In this document: piece after piece, positions 41,379 to 50,671 of the stretch
Position numbering within the stretch: position 1 is the stretch's first letter
How the letters are laid out: each line of letters starts with the position of its first letter
Source of the DNA: Nocardioides sp.
GTDB taxonomy: Bacteria; Actinomycetota; Actinomycetes; Propionibacteriales; Nocardioidaceae
Assembly: GCF_030149505.1 (NCBI RefSeq)
Contig: NZ_JASBRN010000016.1
Location: 1 to 57,082 of the forward strand
Direction: 5' to 3'
Length of the DNA: 57,082 nucleotides
Translations under genes and position numbers: made by a program
The notes under the pieces: model-generated
Seen by the model: the letters and a program-made list of their open reading frames with translations, nothing else
Told to the model about the DNA's origin: nothing
Databases searched by the model: none

Positions 41379-42158
41379 TCACCAGAGACCGGCGACCTCG
41401 CCGCCGAGCCGCACGACGAACGCCGCGACCACGAGGAGGAAGAACACCCGGACGAAGGAGGAGCCGCGCGCCACCGCGGTGCGGGCGCCGACGTAGCCGC
41501 CCACGAGGTTGGCCGCACCCATGAGCAGCCCGACCTTCCACAGCACCGCCCCCTGCGGCACGAAGACGGCCAGCGCGGCGAGGTTGGTGGCCCAGTTGGC
41601 CATCCGGGCCTTGGCGGAGGCCTCGAGGAAGCCGTAGCCCAGCAGCGCCACGAGCGCGACCACGAAGAAGGAGCCGGTCCCCGGGCCGAGCACGCCGTCG
41701 TAGAAGCCGACGACGAGCCCGGTGGCCAGCGCGGCGGCCGTGTGCCGGTGGCCGGAGAAGCGCAGCGCGGTCGACTCCCCCAGCGTCGGCCTGAGCGCGA
41801 CGTAGGAGCCGACGAGGACCAGCGCCACCAGCACGATCGGCTCGAACGCCTCGCGCGGCACCTGCGAGGCGACCAGCGCCCCCAGGGCGGACCCCACGAA
41901 GGCCAGCGCCATCAGCGGCAGGAAGGTGCGGGGGTCGGGCCGGACCCGCCGGAAGTACGTCGCCGAGCTGACCGTCGTGCCACAGATCGAGGCGAGCTTG
42001 TTGGTGGCGAGCACCTGCACCGGCGCGGCCTGGGGCAGGCCGAGCAGGAGCGCCGGCAGCTGGATCAGCCCGCCCCCGCCGACCACGGCGTCGACGAACC
42101 CGGCCGTGAGGCCCGCGAGCGCCAGGAGGAGCAGCACGGTCGTCGTCGGGTCCTCCAC
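41379..42158 (-). CDS. TSUP family (TauE/SafE) membrane transporter
   Basis: A 259-aa protein with seven to eight transmembrane helices in the two-repeat TauE/SafE arrangement. The first repeat has LAGLTAGFVDAVVGGGGLIQLPALLL and the second GLVVGFYDGVLGPGTGSFF, the duplicated G-x-x-D-x-x-x-G-x-G motif of the family. It is predicted to move sulfite, sulfonates or other organosulfur anions across the membrane. GTG start, with TAGGGT 8 nt upstream. No sulfonate-metabolism genes are adjacent, so the substrate is open. Confidence 0.9.
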   Translation of the reverse strand: MEDPTTTVLLLLALAGLTAGFVDAVVGGGGLIQLPALLLGLPQAAPVQVLATNKLASICGTTVSSATYFRRVRPDPRTFLPLMALAFVGSALGALVASQVPREAFEPIVLVALVLVGSYVALRPTLGESTALRFSGHRHTAAALATGLVVGFYDGVLGPGTGSFFVVALVALLGYGFLEASAKARMANWATNLAALAVFVPQGAVLWKVGLLMGAANLVGGYVGARTAVARGSSFVRVFFLLVVAAFVVRLGGEVAGLW

Positions 42159-42232
42159 GTCGCACGACCCTAGGTGGTGCCGGGGACCGACCCGGAGGCG
42201 GCCGCGCTGGCCTCGGCGCTGGGCCCGCCGCC

Positions 42233-42238
42233 TACGGT
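42233..42238 (+). promoter_or_regulatory. -10 element, leaderless-type
   Basis: TACGGT, 6 nt before the GTG at 42245. Confidence 0.5.
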
Positions 42239-42244
42239 GGCGTC

Positions 42245-43117
42245 GTGCGGATCGTCTCCCTGCTGCCCTCGACCACCGAGATCCTCTTCGCCCTCGGGGT
42301 CGGTGACGACGTCGTCGGCGTGACCTTCGAGTGCGACCACCCCGAGGAGGCCCGCACCCGCCGGGTCGTCTCGGGCACGACGATGCCCGCGGGACTGGAC
42401 CCGGCCGGGATCGACGCGTGGGTCTCGGCGGCGACGGCGGCCGGCGAGGACCTCTACACCCTGGACGCCGGGGCGCTGGCCGACCTGGACGCCGACCTCG
42501 TGCTCACCCAGGACCTCTGCGCGGTCTGTGCGATCGACGTCGACACCGTCGACGCGGCGCTCGACCACCTCGGCTGCCGGGCGGAGGTGCTCTCCTTCGA
42601 CCCGCACACGCTGGCTGAGATCGCGGAGTCGATCCGCACCATCGGGGCCCGGGTGGGGCGCGAGGAGGCCGCTGACGAGCTGGCCGGCACGGTCGAGGCG
42701 CTGCAGCCCGGTCCCGCAGGCCCGGCCGAGGACGCCCCGCGCGTGGTGGTGCTCGAGTGGACCGACCCGCCCTACGCCCCGGGGCACTGGATCCCGGAGA
42801 TGGTCGAGGCCGCGGGCGGGCGCTGCGTGCTGGGCACCGCCGGGCAGAAGTCGGTGCGGGTGACCTGGGAGGACGTCGCCGCGGCCCGGCCCGACCTCGT
42901 GGTGGTCGCACCGTGCGGCTTCGACCGCGCGGGTGCGCAGGCGCAGGCCGACGCCCTGGAGGCGGCCGGTGTGCTGCCGACCGGCGTGCCGACGTACGCC
43001 GTGGACGCCGACGGGCACTGGGCCCGGCCTGGCCCGCGGGTGGTCGACGGCGTCGCGGACCTGCGCTCCGCACTGGCCCGCCTCGACCAGGTCCGGGCCG
43101 GCACCCCCTCCCTCTAG
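42245..43117 (+). CDS. BtuF-like cobalamin/siderophore-binding fold protein, no signal peptide
   Basis: A 290-aa protein of the helical-backbone (type III) periplasmic-binding fold: RIVSLLPSTTEILFALGVGDDVVGVTFECDHPEEA at the start, LDADLVLTQDLCAVCAID, and the C-terminal half after a central helix (VVVLEWTDPPYAPGHWIPEMVEAAGG). It begins directly with the binding domain and has no signal peptide or lipobox, unlike genuine BtuF. No permease or ATPase is near. It may be a cytosolic corrinoid-binding protein. The GTG start and the -10 6 nt upstream agree, so a missed signal sequence is unlikely. Confidence 0.82.
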   Translation: MRIVSLLPSTTEILFALGVGDDVVGVTFECDHPEEARTRRVVSGTTMPAGLDPAGIDAWVSAATAAGEDLYTLDAGALADLDADLVLTQDLCAVCAIDVDTVDAALDHLGCRAEVLSFDPHTLAEIAESIRTIGARVGREEAADELAGTVEALQPGPAGPAEDAPRVVVLEWTDPPYAPGHWIPEMVEAAGGRCVLGTAGQKSVRVTWEDVAAARPDLVVVAPCGFDRAGAQAQADALEAAGVLPTGVPTYAVDADGHWARPGPRVVDGVADLRSALARLDQVRAGTPSL

Positions 43118-43129
43118 GAGGAGGGGGGC
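43104..43129 (+). terminator. C-rich/G-rich hairpin across the stop codon
   Basis: CCCCCTCC and GGAGGGGGG flank the TAG stop (43115-43117) of the BtuF-like gene. Confidence 0.4.
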
Positions 43130-43146
43130 CGGCCCGGGTGGGAGGA

Positions 43147-43176
43147 CCGACGGTCGGGGTCGGGGACCGCCGTCGG
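43147..43176. terminator. hairpin between convergent genes
   Basis: CCGACGG/CCGTCGG stem at 43147-43153 and 43170-43176. It lies between the BtuF-like gene and the giant surface protein. Confidence 0.5.
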
Positions 43177-43189
43177 CCGACGGGGCGAC

Positions 43190-46100
43190 TCAGCGCAGCG
43201 TGACCGTCGTGCGCTGTCCACCGAGCCGCAGCTGGGCCTTGCCGATGCGACCGAGGACCTTCTTCCCGGCCCGGGTGGCCTTGAGGACGACCCTGCCCTG
43301 CTCGCCGGCCTCGACGGCGTAGCGACCGACGGCCAGGATCTGGCCCTTGCGGACCTGGGAGCCCTTCACCTTCTGGGAGCGCAGCGCGACCAGGCTGGCC
43401 TGACCGCCGCACTCCGCCGTGGCCTCGCACGCCAGGCTGGCGGTGACCGTGGACCGGCCGACCGTGAGCCGCGGGCTCGCCGGGACCGCGGGTGCAGCAC
43501 CGCTGCGCACGCTGATCGAGGCGGAGTCGGCGTTGTTGCCGGTGCTGGACTCCGTGCTCGACGTCGCGGCCGAGGCGGTGTTGGTGATGGTCGGCGTGGG
43601 GTCCGCGACCGCGGTGCGCGTGCCCAGGCAGCCCAGCCACAGGTCCGCGGAGAGCGGCCCGGAGGTCGGGTTGTAGAGCTTGAACACGCGAATGATCGGG
43701 CGCGGGTCGTTGCCGAGGTTCACCAGACCCGGGTCGAGGTCCCAGCCGGCGACGACGCCCTTGGCGCCGTCGGAACAGCTCAGCGTGACCTCGAGGACCT
43801 CGCCGGGCGCGACGGTCACCGTGCGGAGCACAGCGTCCAGGTCGAGCAGGTGGCGGTGCCCGGCGGCCTCGCCGAGCTCGGTCGGCAGGCAGGTCACCGA
43901 CACCTCGCCGGAGCTGGCGTCGCCGGCCCCCACCGCGAAGGCGAAGGTCCAGCCCCCGCTCCCCGACGGGTACGACGTCCGGCTGGTCGCCACGCCGTCC
44001 AGCACGTAGCCCGGACGCACCGGGGTGGTGCCCGGGGCGCACTGCAGCGTGGCGGTGCCGGTGCCGGAGGAGAGGTCGACGTCCGCGGTCACGACGTCAC
44101 CGGGCAGCAGCGGGTGCGCGTGGCCGTCGACGACCTCGGTCGTCCCCTTCACGCAGACCGTGAAGACCTTCGCCTGGGCCCGACCGGTCGCACCGTTGCG
44201 GGCCGTGACCTGCCACGCGTCGGAGCCGAGGGCACGCGACTCGCTCACGCCGACCGACCCGAGCGTGCCGGTGCCCTGGTCGACGTGGTCGACACGACCG
44301 GAGCCGTCGGTGGCGACGTACCCGGTCGGGCAGGTCACCGAGAGCGTGCGCTCCTGGCCGGGCTCGAGGTCGAGCTGGACCTCGGCCTTCTGAACGTCGA
44401 GCCAGTGGTCGTGGTCGGGGCCGTCACCCGCGACCGGGTCGACGCTCGCCGTGATCTCGACGGTCCGCGACTCGCCCCCCGCGAGGGTCGGCCACGAGCA
44501 GGTCACCGTGCCGGCCGCCTCGGCGCACGGGGCACCGGCGGAGACGAAGGTGACGCCGTCGGGCAGCACGTCGGTGAGCACGACGCCCGCCGCGCTCCCC
44601 CCGCCGTCGTTGCGGACGGTCACGGTGTAGGTGACCTGCTGACCGGCGTAGGGCTGGGCGACGTCGACGTCCTTGACGACCACGAGGTCGACGGGAGCGG
44701 CCGCCACGGGGGTGCTCGTGGAGTCGCTGTCGCTCACCGTCGCTCCCCCGGGCGCCGTGCCCGTCGCGGTCGCGGTGTTGTCCACCGAGCCGTTGTCGAG
44801 GTCGGAGGTGGTCAGGACGTAGACCACCGGGTCGCAGTCACGGGCCGCGCCCGGGGCCAGCGGCGCGCCCCCGCAGGACACCAGCGGGTCGGCGAAGAGC
44901 GGGTCGGCCACCACGACCGGGTCCAGCACCACGGTCCCGGTGTTGCGGACGCGGAAGCCGTAGGTGATCTCGTCCCCGGCGTCCGCGCCGTTGCCGTCGA
45001 CGTCGTCGATCGCCGAGGCGCTCTTGGTGAGCTCGATCCCGGGCGCGCCGGCGATCGGCACGACCACCGAGTCGTCGTCGACCGCGGTGGCCCCGCCCGG
45101 AGCGGTGCCGGTCGCGGTCGCGGTGTTGCCCCGCTCACCGGCGTCCAGGTCGGCCTGCGTGAGCGTGTAGGTGCGCGTCGGGCAGGTGACGCTCGCGCCG
45201 ACCGCCAGGTCACCGCTGCCACAGGTGATCGGGGCACCGCCCAGCAGCGGGTCGGAGACCGTGACCGAGGTCAGCTTCACGGTGCCGGTGTTGTGGACCA
45301 CGAAGCTGTAGGTGAGGGTGTCGCCGGCGTCGGGGCCGTTGCCGTCCACGTCGTCGATCGCCGAGGCGGTCTTGGTGAGCCGGACGGCCGGCAGCGGCGC
45401 GATCGTGGTCATCGTGGTGTCGGACGAGGTGACGTCCACGCCACCCGGGGCCTTGCCCGTGGCGGTGGCTGTGTTGACCACGACGCCGGCGTCCACGTCG
45501 CCCTGGGTGAGGGTGTACGCCGCTGTCGTGCAGGTCCGTGACGCGCCGGGCGCCAGCGGGCCGGTCGGGCAGGTCACGTTGGGCGAGGTTCCCCCGAGCC
45601 GCGGGTCGTGGACCGTGACCGGGTTCAACGTCGCTGCGCCCGTGTTCGTCACCGTGAAGGAGTAGGCGACCCGGTCACCTGCGTCGGCGCCGTTGCCGTC
45701 GAGGTCCTCGATGGTCGAGGCGGTCTTGTCCAGCTGGACCGAGCGCGCGGCCACCACGGTGCTGGTGGTCGAGTCGGTGGCCGTGACCGCGGCGCCACCC
45801 GGAGTGGTGCCGGTGGCGGTCGCGGTGTTGGTCACCACGCCTGCGTCGGCATCGGCCTGGGTGAGGGTGTAGGTGCGCGGTACGCAGCTGCGCGAGGCCC
45901 CCGGGGCCAGCGGCCCGGTCGGGCAGGTGATCGTCGGGCTGGCACCGGTGAAGAGCGGGTCGTGCACCGTGACCGGGTTCAGCGTCACCGTGCCGGTGTT
46001 GGTCACGGTGAACGCGTAGGTCAGGGTGTCCCCGGCGTCGGCGCCGTTGCCGTCCACGTCGACCAGGGACCCGGCGCTCTTGACCAGGCTGATCGCCGGA

Positions 46101-48424
46101 CCGGCGGGGATCGGGCTGGTGGTGGTGGCGGTGTCGGTGACCTTCGCGCCCGTGGGACCGGTGCCGGTCGCGGTCGCGGCGTTGTCGCGCTTGCCGGCGT
46201 CCACGTCGGCCTGGGTCAGCGTGTAGTCGCGGCTGGTGCAGGTGCGGGAGGCACCCGGGACCAGCGCCCCGCCGGGGCAGCTGACGTTGGGGTTCGCCCC
46301 GGAGAGCACGGGGTCGTGCACGGTCACGGGGTCGAGCGTGACGTTGCCGGTGTTGGTGACCTTGAAGCCGTAGGTGAGGCGGTCACCGGCGTCGGCGCCG
46401 TTGGCGTCGAGGTCGTTGATCGCCGAGACCGTCTTGTCCAGCCGGATCGCAGCGGTGCGCGTGACCGGCGTGGTCGTGGTGTCGGTGGCCGTGCTGGTCC
46501 CACCACCCGGGCGCGTGCCCGTGGCGGTCGCGGTGTTCACGACACCACCGCTGTCCACGTCGGCCTGGGTCAGGGCGTAGGTCGCCGACGTGCAGGTGCG
46601 CGAGGCCCCCGGCGCCAACGAGCCGGTCGGGCAGGTGACGTTGGGCGAGGCACCGCCCAGGCGCGGGTCGTGCACGACGACCGGGCTGAGCGAGACGTTG
46701 CCGCTGTTGGTGACGACGAACCCGTAGGTGATGGTGTCGCCGACGTCATGACCGTTGCCGTCGAGGTCGTTGACGGCCGAGGCCGTCTTGTCGAGCGAGA
46801 GCCCGGGGAACGAGCCGAGCGCGGTGGTCGTCGAGTCCGTCGAGGTCACCTTCACCCCGTTGCTGCCGGTGCCGTTGCTGGTGGCGGTGTTGGACACGCC
46901 CCCGGCGTCGACGTCGGCCTGCGTCAGTGCGTAGGTGCGACTCGTGCAGGTCATCGAGGCGCCGATGGCCAGGGTGGTGGCCGGGCAGGTGATGTTGGGG
47001 TTCGCCCCGGACAGCAGCGGGTCGTGCACCGTGACCGCGCTGAGCGGGATGTTGCCGGTGTTGGTGACCTTGAAGGCGTAGCTGATGGTGTCGCCGGGGT
47101 CGGGGCGGCCGTTCGCGCCGAGCGCCGGGGCCGAGGCGGTCTTGTCGAGCGTGATCGCCGGCCGCAGCGGGCTGTTCGTGAAAGTGCAGGTCACCGCGGA
47201 GCCGGAGGTCGCCGGCACGGTGAACGTCCCCGTCTGACCGGTTCCGCTGGCGATGACCGTCCCGGAGCCGTTGACGCAGCTCCAGGTCGTCGCGTAGTTC
47301 GCGAGCGTGGTGGTGCCCGCCGCGGTCTGGGTGATCGTGTAGGTCTGACCGGGCAGGACGACGGCCGGACCGGCCTTCTCGGCGGCGTCGCCCTGGAGGC
47401 CGACGTCGGTGCCGGCGGTGGTCCCGGTGTTGCCCGACGTCAGGCCGTTGCCGGTGACGGTCACGGTGAACTGGTCGCCCGTCGTGTGCCTGCCGTCGGG
47501 CAGGTCGACCTGCGCCTGTGCAGTGCTCGGCGACGCGCAGGAGGCGAGGTCGACGAAGCCGAAGCCCATGGCGCTGCTGTCGACGATCGCGCCCGTGGTC
47601 GGGTTGACCCGGATGATCTTCGGGGTGCTGGTGCCGATGACGATGTGGCCGCTGGAGTCGAAGGCCATCGAGTGGTAGGTCCCGTTGTTGGCCGGGGTGG
47701 CCGTGAGGACCGACAGGCCCAGGGCGGTCGAGCCCGGCGTGGTCGGGAGTGCTCCGTTCACGCGGGCGAGCGTGCCGGCGGAGCTGCCGCCGTCGCTGCT
47801 GACGACGTACAGGTTGCCGGTGGCGTCGAAGGCGAAGTCGCCGTTGCCGCCGAGGCCGGTGCCGCTGATGGTGGCGACCTGGCCGATCGAGGTCTTGGTG
47901 AGGGTGTTGAAGGCGAAGACGGTCCAGGTCGAGCCGCCGGCGGCGTAGTAGTAGATGCCGGTGGCCGGGTTGATCGCCCCGGCCACGACGTTGCCGGCCA
48001 GGGAGTTGTTCGGCATGTTCCACGTCTGGTCGGTGCGGTCCACGCGCGCGACCTTGACCTTGTTGTTGCTCCGGTCGAAGGCCCAGATCTCCGTGCCGGC
48101 ACCCGCGAGCGCCAGCGCGTTGTAGTTGCCGGAGCCGAAGTCGGCGTTGGAGGTGGCGCTCGACGCCCCCGACGTCGAGGTCACCTTGACCACCACGCCG
48201 GTGCCGCTCTCGAGCGCGTACACGGTGTTGGACGTGCAGCTGAAGCTCGCGAAGACCGCCGACGCCTGGGCGGCGGGCAGCAGGGCCAGGCCGCTGGTGC
48301 CGAGCAGCAGCGCCAGCAGGCCCAGGCCTCGACGACGCCAGCCGGCCGTCGGCCCCGTCCTCCGCCCCTGGGTGGTGCGGTCGCTGACATGAGCGCGCGT
48401 GCGCGCGCGGTCGTACGACGACAT
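43190..48424 (-). CDS. giant secreted surface protein with seven DUF11/DUF7507-type repeats
   Basis: A 1744-aa exported protein. Signal peptide at about residues 29-55 (GLGLLALLLGTSGLALLPAAQASA). Residues about 56-300 look like a beta-propeller-type DUF6923 domain (CTSNTVYALESGTGVVVKV). Residues about 300-420 form a prealbumin/SpaA-like domain. Seven near-identical modules of 116-120 aa follow, starting near 422, 542, 662, 778, 894, 1014 and 1134; all but the first carry a D-x-D-x-N-G-x-D-x-G-D calcium-type loop and L-T-Q-A-D-x-D-A-G. An eighth, divergent DUF11 module is near 1242. Then come three HxH modules (near 1339, 1436 and 1525) and a beta-sandwich stalk with basic C-terminus. No LPXTG or hydrophobic anchor is seen, so attachment is unexplained. 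It is probably a cell-surface adhesin or matrix protein. Confidence 0.85.
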   Translation of the reverse strand: MSSYDRARTRAHVSDRTTQGRRTGPTAGWRRRGLGLLALLLGTSGLALLPAAQASAVFASFSCTSNTVYALESGTGVVVKVTSTSGASSATSNADFGSGNYNALALAGAGTEIWAFDRSNNKVKVARVDRTDQTWNMPNNSLAGNVVAGAINPATGIYYYAAGGSTWTVFAFNTLTKTSIGQVATISGTGLGGNGDFAFDATGNLYVVSSDGGSSAGTLARVNGALPTTPGSTALGLSVLTATPANNGTYHSMAFDSSGHIVIGTSTPKIIRVNPTTGAIVDSSAMGFGFVDLASCASPSTAQAQVDLPDGRHTTGDQFTVTVTGNGLTSGNTGTTAGTDVGLQGDAAEKAGPAVVLPGQTYTITQTAAGTTTLANYATTWSCVNGSGTVIASGTGQTGTFTVPATSGSAVTCTFTNSPLRPAITLDKTASAPALGANGRPDPGDTISYAFKVTNTGNIPLSAVTVHDPLLSGANPNITCPATTLAIGASMTCTSRTYALTQADVDAGGVSNTATSNGTGSNGVKVTSTDSTTTALGSFPGLSLDKTASAVNDLDGNGHDVGDTITYGFVVTNSGNVSLSPVVVHDPRLGGASPNVTCPTGSLAPGASRTCTSATYALTQADVDSGGVVNTATATGTRPGGGTSTATDTTTTPVTRTAAIRLDKTVSAINDLDANGADAGDRLTYGFKVTNTGNVTLDPVTVHDPVLSGANPNVSCPGGALVPGASRTCTSRDYTLTQADVDAGKRDNAATATGTGPTGAKVTDTATTTSPIPAGPAISLVKSAGSLVDVDGNGADAGDTLTYAFTVTNTGTVTLNPVTVHDPLFTGASPTITCPTGPLAPGASRSCVPRTYTLTQADADAGVVTNTATATGTTPGGAAVTATDSTTSTVVAARSVQLDKTASTIEDLDGNGADAGDRVAYSFTVTNTGAATLNPVTVHDPRLGGTSPNVTCPTGPLAPGASRTCTTAAYTLTQGDVDAGVVVNTATATGKAPGGVDVTSSDTTMTTIAPLPAVRLTKTASAIDDVDGNGPDAGDTLTYSFVVHNTGTVKLTSVTVSDPLLGGAPITCGSGDLAVGASVTCPTRTYTLTQADLDAGERGNTATATGTAPGGATAVDDDSVVVPIAGAPGIELTKSASAIDDVDGNGADAGDEITYGFRVRNTGTVVLDPVVVADPLFADPLVSCGGAPLAPGAARDCDPVVYVLTTSDLDNGSVDNTATATGTAPGGATVSDSDSTSTPVAAAPVDLVVVKDVDVAQPYAGQQVTYTVTVRNDGGGSAAGVVLTDVLPDGVTFVSAGAPCAEAAGTVTCSWPTLAGGESRTVEITASVDPVAGDGPDHDHWLDVQKAEVQLDLEPGQERTLSVTCPTGYVATDGSGRVDHVDQGTGTLGSVGVSESRALGSDAWQVTARNGATGRAQAKVFTVCVKGTTEVVDGHAHPLLPGDVVTADVDLSSGTGTATLQCAPGTTPVRPGYVLDGVATSRTSYPSGSGGWTFAFAVGAGDASSGEVSVTCLPTELGEAAGHRHLLDLDAVLRTVTVAPGEVLEVTLSCSDGAKGVVAGWDLDPGLVNLGNDPRPIIRVFKLYNPTSGPLSADLWLGCLGTRTAVADPTPTITNTASAATSSTESSTGNNADSASISVRSGAAPAVPASPRLTVGRSTVTASLACEATAECGGQASLVALRSQKVKGSQVRKGQILAVGRYAVEAGEQGRVVLKATRAGKKVLGRIGKAQLRLGGQRTTVTLR
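45000..47170 (-). repeat. seven tandem about 350-bp coding repeats
   Basis: DNA repeats of about 345-360 bp encode the seven DUF11-type modules; the strings encoding SLAPGASRTCTS and YTLTQADVDAG recur almost unchanged. Recent duplication or gene conversion is likely. Edges are approximate. Confidence 0.8.
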
Positions 48425-48602
48425 CGTCGCCTGCCTCTCTGTACGAGGCGCCCCCCCGGACGCTCGGTCGCGCGATGTCGCTGCCCCACCAGCGACGTCC
48501 CTCCCGGACAGGCAACACCGTCCGGCGACGCAGGGCGAGGGGCTCTACCCAGTTGTTCCCCTCGTGTGGGGCAACCGTTGCCCGATGTGGCTCAGGTGGG
48601 GG

Positions 48603-50654
48603 TCAGTCCCCCACCCAGAAGCCGCGGTTGCCGAACCAGCCGCCGTAGCCGCCGCCCCCGAGCCCCGACCGACCGAAGCCGGCGCGGTCGCCCAGGTAGG
48701 AGCCGACCACCGCAGCGCCGAGGTCGTCGAGCTCGGGTGCGACGACCCGGCCGTCGACGCGGGAGGCCATCTGGTCGATGAAGCGCGCCAGGCCCGGGTC
48801 CTCCCCGAGGCGGAAGAAGGTCGTCTGGGCGCCGAGGCGACGCGCGTTGTCGAGCTCGCGGACGGCGTACGCGACCGTCAGCGGGTGCGGCGGGTAGGTG
48901 AAGAAGACCTCGCCGTCGGGCTCGAGGTGGCTGGTGGGCTCGCCGTCGGTGACGATCAGCAGGACCGGCTGGGCGTTGGGGTGCTTGCGAAAGTGCCGGT
49001 TGGCCAGCAGCAGCCCGTGGTGGAGGTTGGTGCCCTTGTCGTACATCGCGTCGAGGGCGGTGAGCTCCTCGATGTCCATCGGCTGCGCGTGCCGGCCGAA
49101 GGCGATCATCTGCAGGTGGTCGCCGCGGAAGCGGGACCGGATGAGGGTGTGCAGCGCGAGTGCCGTGCGCTTCATCGGCACCCAGCGCCCGTCCATCGCC
49201 ATCGAGAACGAGGTGTCGACCAGCAGCGCGACGGCGGCCTGGGTGCGCTCCTCGGTCTCCTGGACCTCGACGTCGTCGATCGACAGCCGGATCCCCGGAC
49301 CAGTGCGCGGCTCCCCGGCGGTGCGGACGATCGCGTTGGTGAGCGTGCGCGTGACGTCCCAGGGCTCGGTGTCGCCGAAGGCCCAGGCGCGGGTGGAGCC
49401 CGAGCGCTCCCCAGCGGCACCGGCCTGGCGCGACTCGCGCTGGCCCTGGCGGCCCGAGAGCCGGTCGGCGGCGTCGCGCAGGAGCGCCTTGCCCAGCTGG
49501 CGCATCGCCTTGGGGGTCAGCCGGAGCTGACCGTCCGACCCGCGCTGGAGGGTGCCGTTCTCGCGCAGCGCCTTCTCCAGCTGCTGCAGGGTGCGCGCGT
49601 CCACGGCGGCCTCGTCGCCGAGCTGGCGGGCCAGCGCGTCGAGGTCGAGGTCGTCCATCCGCGCGCCGCCGTAGGACTGCGACAGCTGGTCGGACAGCGC
49701 GTCGAGCTCGGCGAGGTCCTGGAAGACGCCGGTGCCGTCACCGAGGCCGAGGCCCTCGGAGCCCTCCATCCGCTCCGAGCCGAACCAGTCCTCGCCCGGC
49801 CGCAGCTGCTGCAGGTTGCCGTCCAGGCGCGACAGCGCGTCCATCAGGGCCGGTGAGCCGAACGCCTGGGCCGAGAGCTCCATGAGCTGCTGGCGCTGCG
49901 CGGGGCTCATCGAGTTCATCATCCGCTGGGCCGCGGCCGCGCGCGCAGCCATCGCGTCCAGCAGCTCGTCGAGGTTCTCGGGTCCCTCGGGGAAGTGCTG
50001 GCCGTGCTTGGCCATGAACTCCTCGAAGTCCTCCTGCGTGTCCTCGCCGCGCTGCCGCTTCTCCAGCAGCTCGTTGAGGTCGGAGAGCATCTCCGCGATC
50101 GCGGCCCGGTCCTCGTCGGTGGCGTTCTCCAGCGCCTGCTTCATGCCCTGGAACCGCTGGTCGAGCAGCTCGCGGCCCAGCAGGTCCTTGATCTGCTCGT
50201 AGGCCTCGCGCGCCTCCCGGCTCTGCCAGTCGTACGACGCCAGCTCGCTCACCGCAGCGGCCGGGTTCGGGGACACGCTGTCCAGCGTCATCTCGCGCAG
50301 CGCCCGGTCGCCGTCGTCCATCATCGCGTCGCGGGCCAGCTGCTTGCGCTCCTCGAGCAGGGCGCGGTCGAGCAGCTCGCGGACCTCCTGGAGCGTGCCG
50401 TCCAGGTTGTGCCTGCTGGCGAGCTCGCGGCGCCGCTCTGCGACGCGGCGAGCCAGGTCGTCCAGGCCCGCCTGGTCGCGACCGCCGCGGCGCAGGAACT
50501 CCCGCAGCGCCCGCTCGGGGCTGTAGCCGGCCATGACGTCCTCGCCGATGGCGTCGAGGGCCTCGGACAGGTCGACCGGGGGGGCGAGCGGGTCCGGCCC
50601 GCCGTCGTACCGGCCGTAGCGGGAGGCGCGGCGCTGGGACCAGACGTCAGCCAT
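48603..50654 (-). CDS. VWA-domain protein (magnesium-chelatase BchD-like partner)
   Basis: A 683-aa soluble protein. Residues 1-440 are helical and charged, with Glu/Arg/Gln-rich stretches likely to form coiled coils (ELLDRALLEERKQLARDAMM, EMLSDLNELLEKRQRGED). The C-terminal VWA domain (about 470-650) has the MIDAS DxSxS in LLVDTSFSMAMDG (near residue 482), the Thr in YDKGTNLHHGL and Asp in IVTDGEP. The last 30 residues are Gly/Phe/Trp-rich (GGGGYGGWFGNRGFWVGD). Partnered with the MoxR-type ATPase 17 bp upstream, like Rv0958-Rv0959 of M. tuberculosis (recalled). The role is probably metal insertion or chaperone-like remodelling. Confidence 0.88.
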   Translation of the reverse strand: MADVWSQRRASRYGRYDGGPDPLAPPVDLSEALDAIGEDVMAGYSPERALREFLRRGGRDQAGLDDLARRVAERRRELASRHNLDGTLQEVRELLDRALLEERKQLARDAMMDDGDRALREMTLDSVSPNPAAAVSELASYDWQSREAREAYEQIKDLLGRELLDQRFQGMKQALENATDEDRAAIAEMLSDLNELLEKRQRGEDTQEDFEEFMAKHGQHFPEGPENLDELLDAMAARAAAAQRMMNSMSPAQRQQLMELSAQAFGSPALMDALSRLDGNLQQLRPGEDWFGSERMEGSEGLGLGDGTGVFQDLAELDALSDQLSQSYGGARMDDLDLDALARQLGDEAAVDARTLQQLEKALRENGTLQRGSDGQLRLTPKAMRQLGKALLRDAADRLSGRQGQRESRQAGAAGERSGSTRAWAFGDTEPWDVTRTLTNAIVRTAGEPRTGPGIRLSIDDVEVQETEERTQAAVALLVDTSFSMAMDGRWVPMKRTALALHTLIRSRFRGDHLQMIAFGRHAQPMDIEELTALDAMYDKGTNLHHGLLLANRHFRKHPNAQPVLLIVTDGEPTSHLEPDGEVFFTYPPHPLTVAYAVRELDNARRLGAQTTFFRLGEDPGLARFIDQMASRVDGRVVAPELDDLGAAVVGSYLGDRAGFGRSGLGGGGYGGWFGNRGFWVGD

Positions 50655-50671
50655 CGCAGATCACCCGTCGC

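Noticed and set aside
45608..48781. Large plus-strand open frame antisense to the giant surface protein
   Set aside because: It mirrors the repeats of the real minus-strand gene and contains no recognisable domain; an artefact of high G+C.
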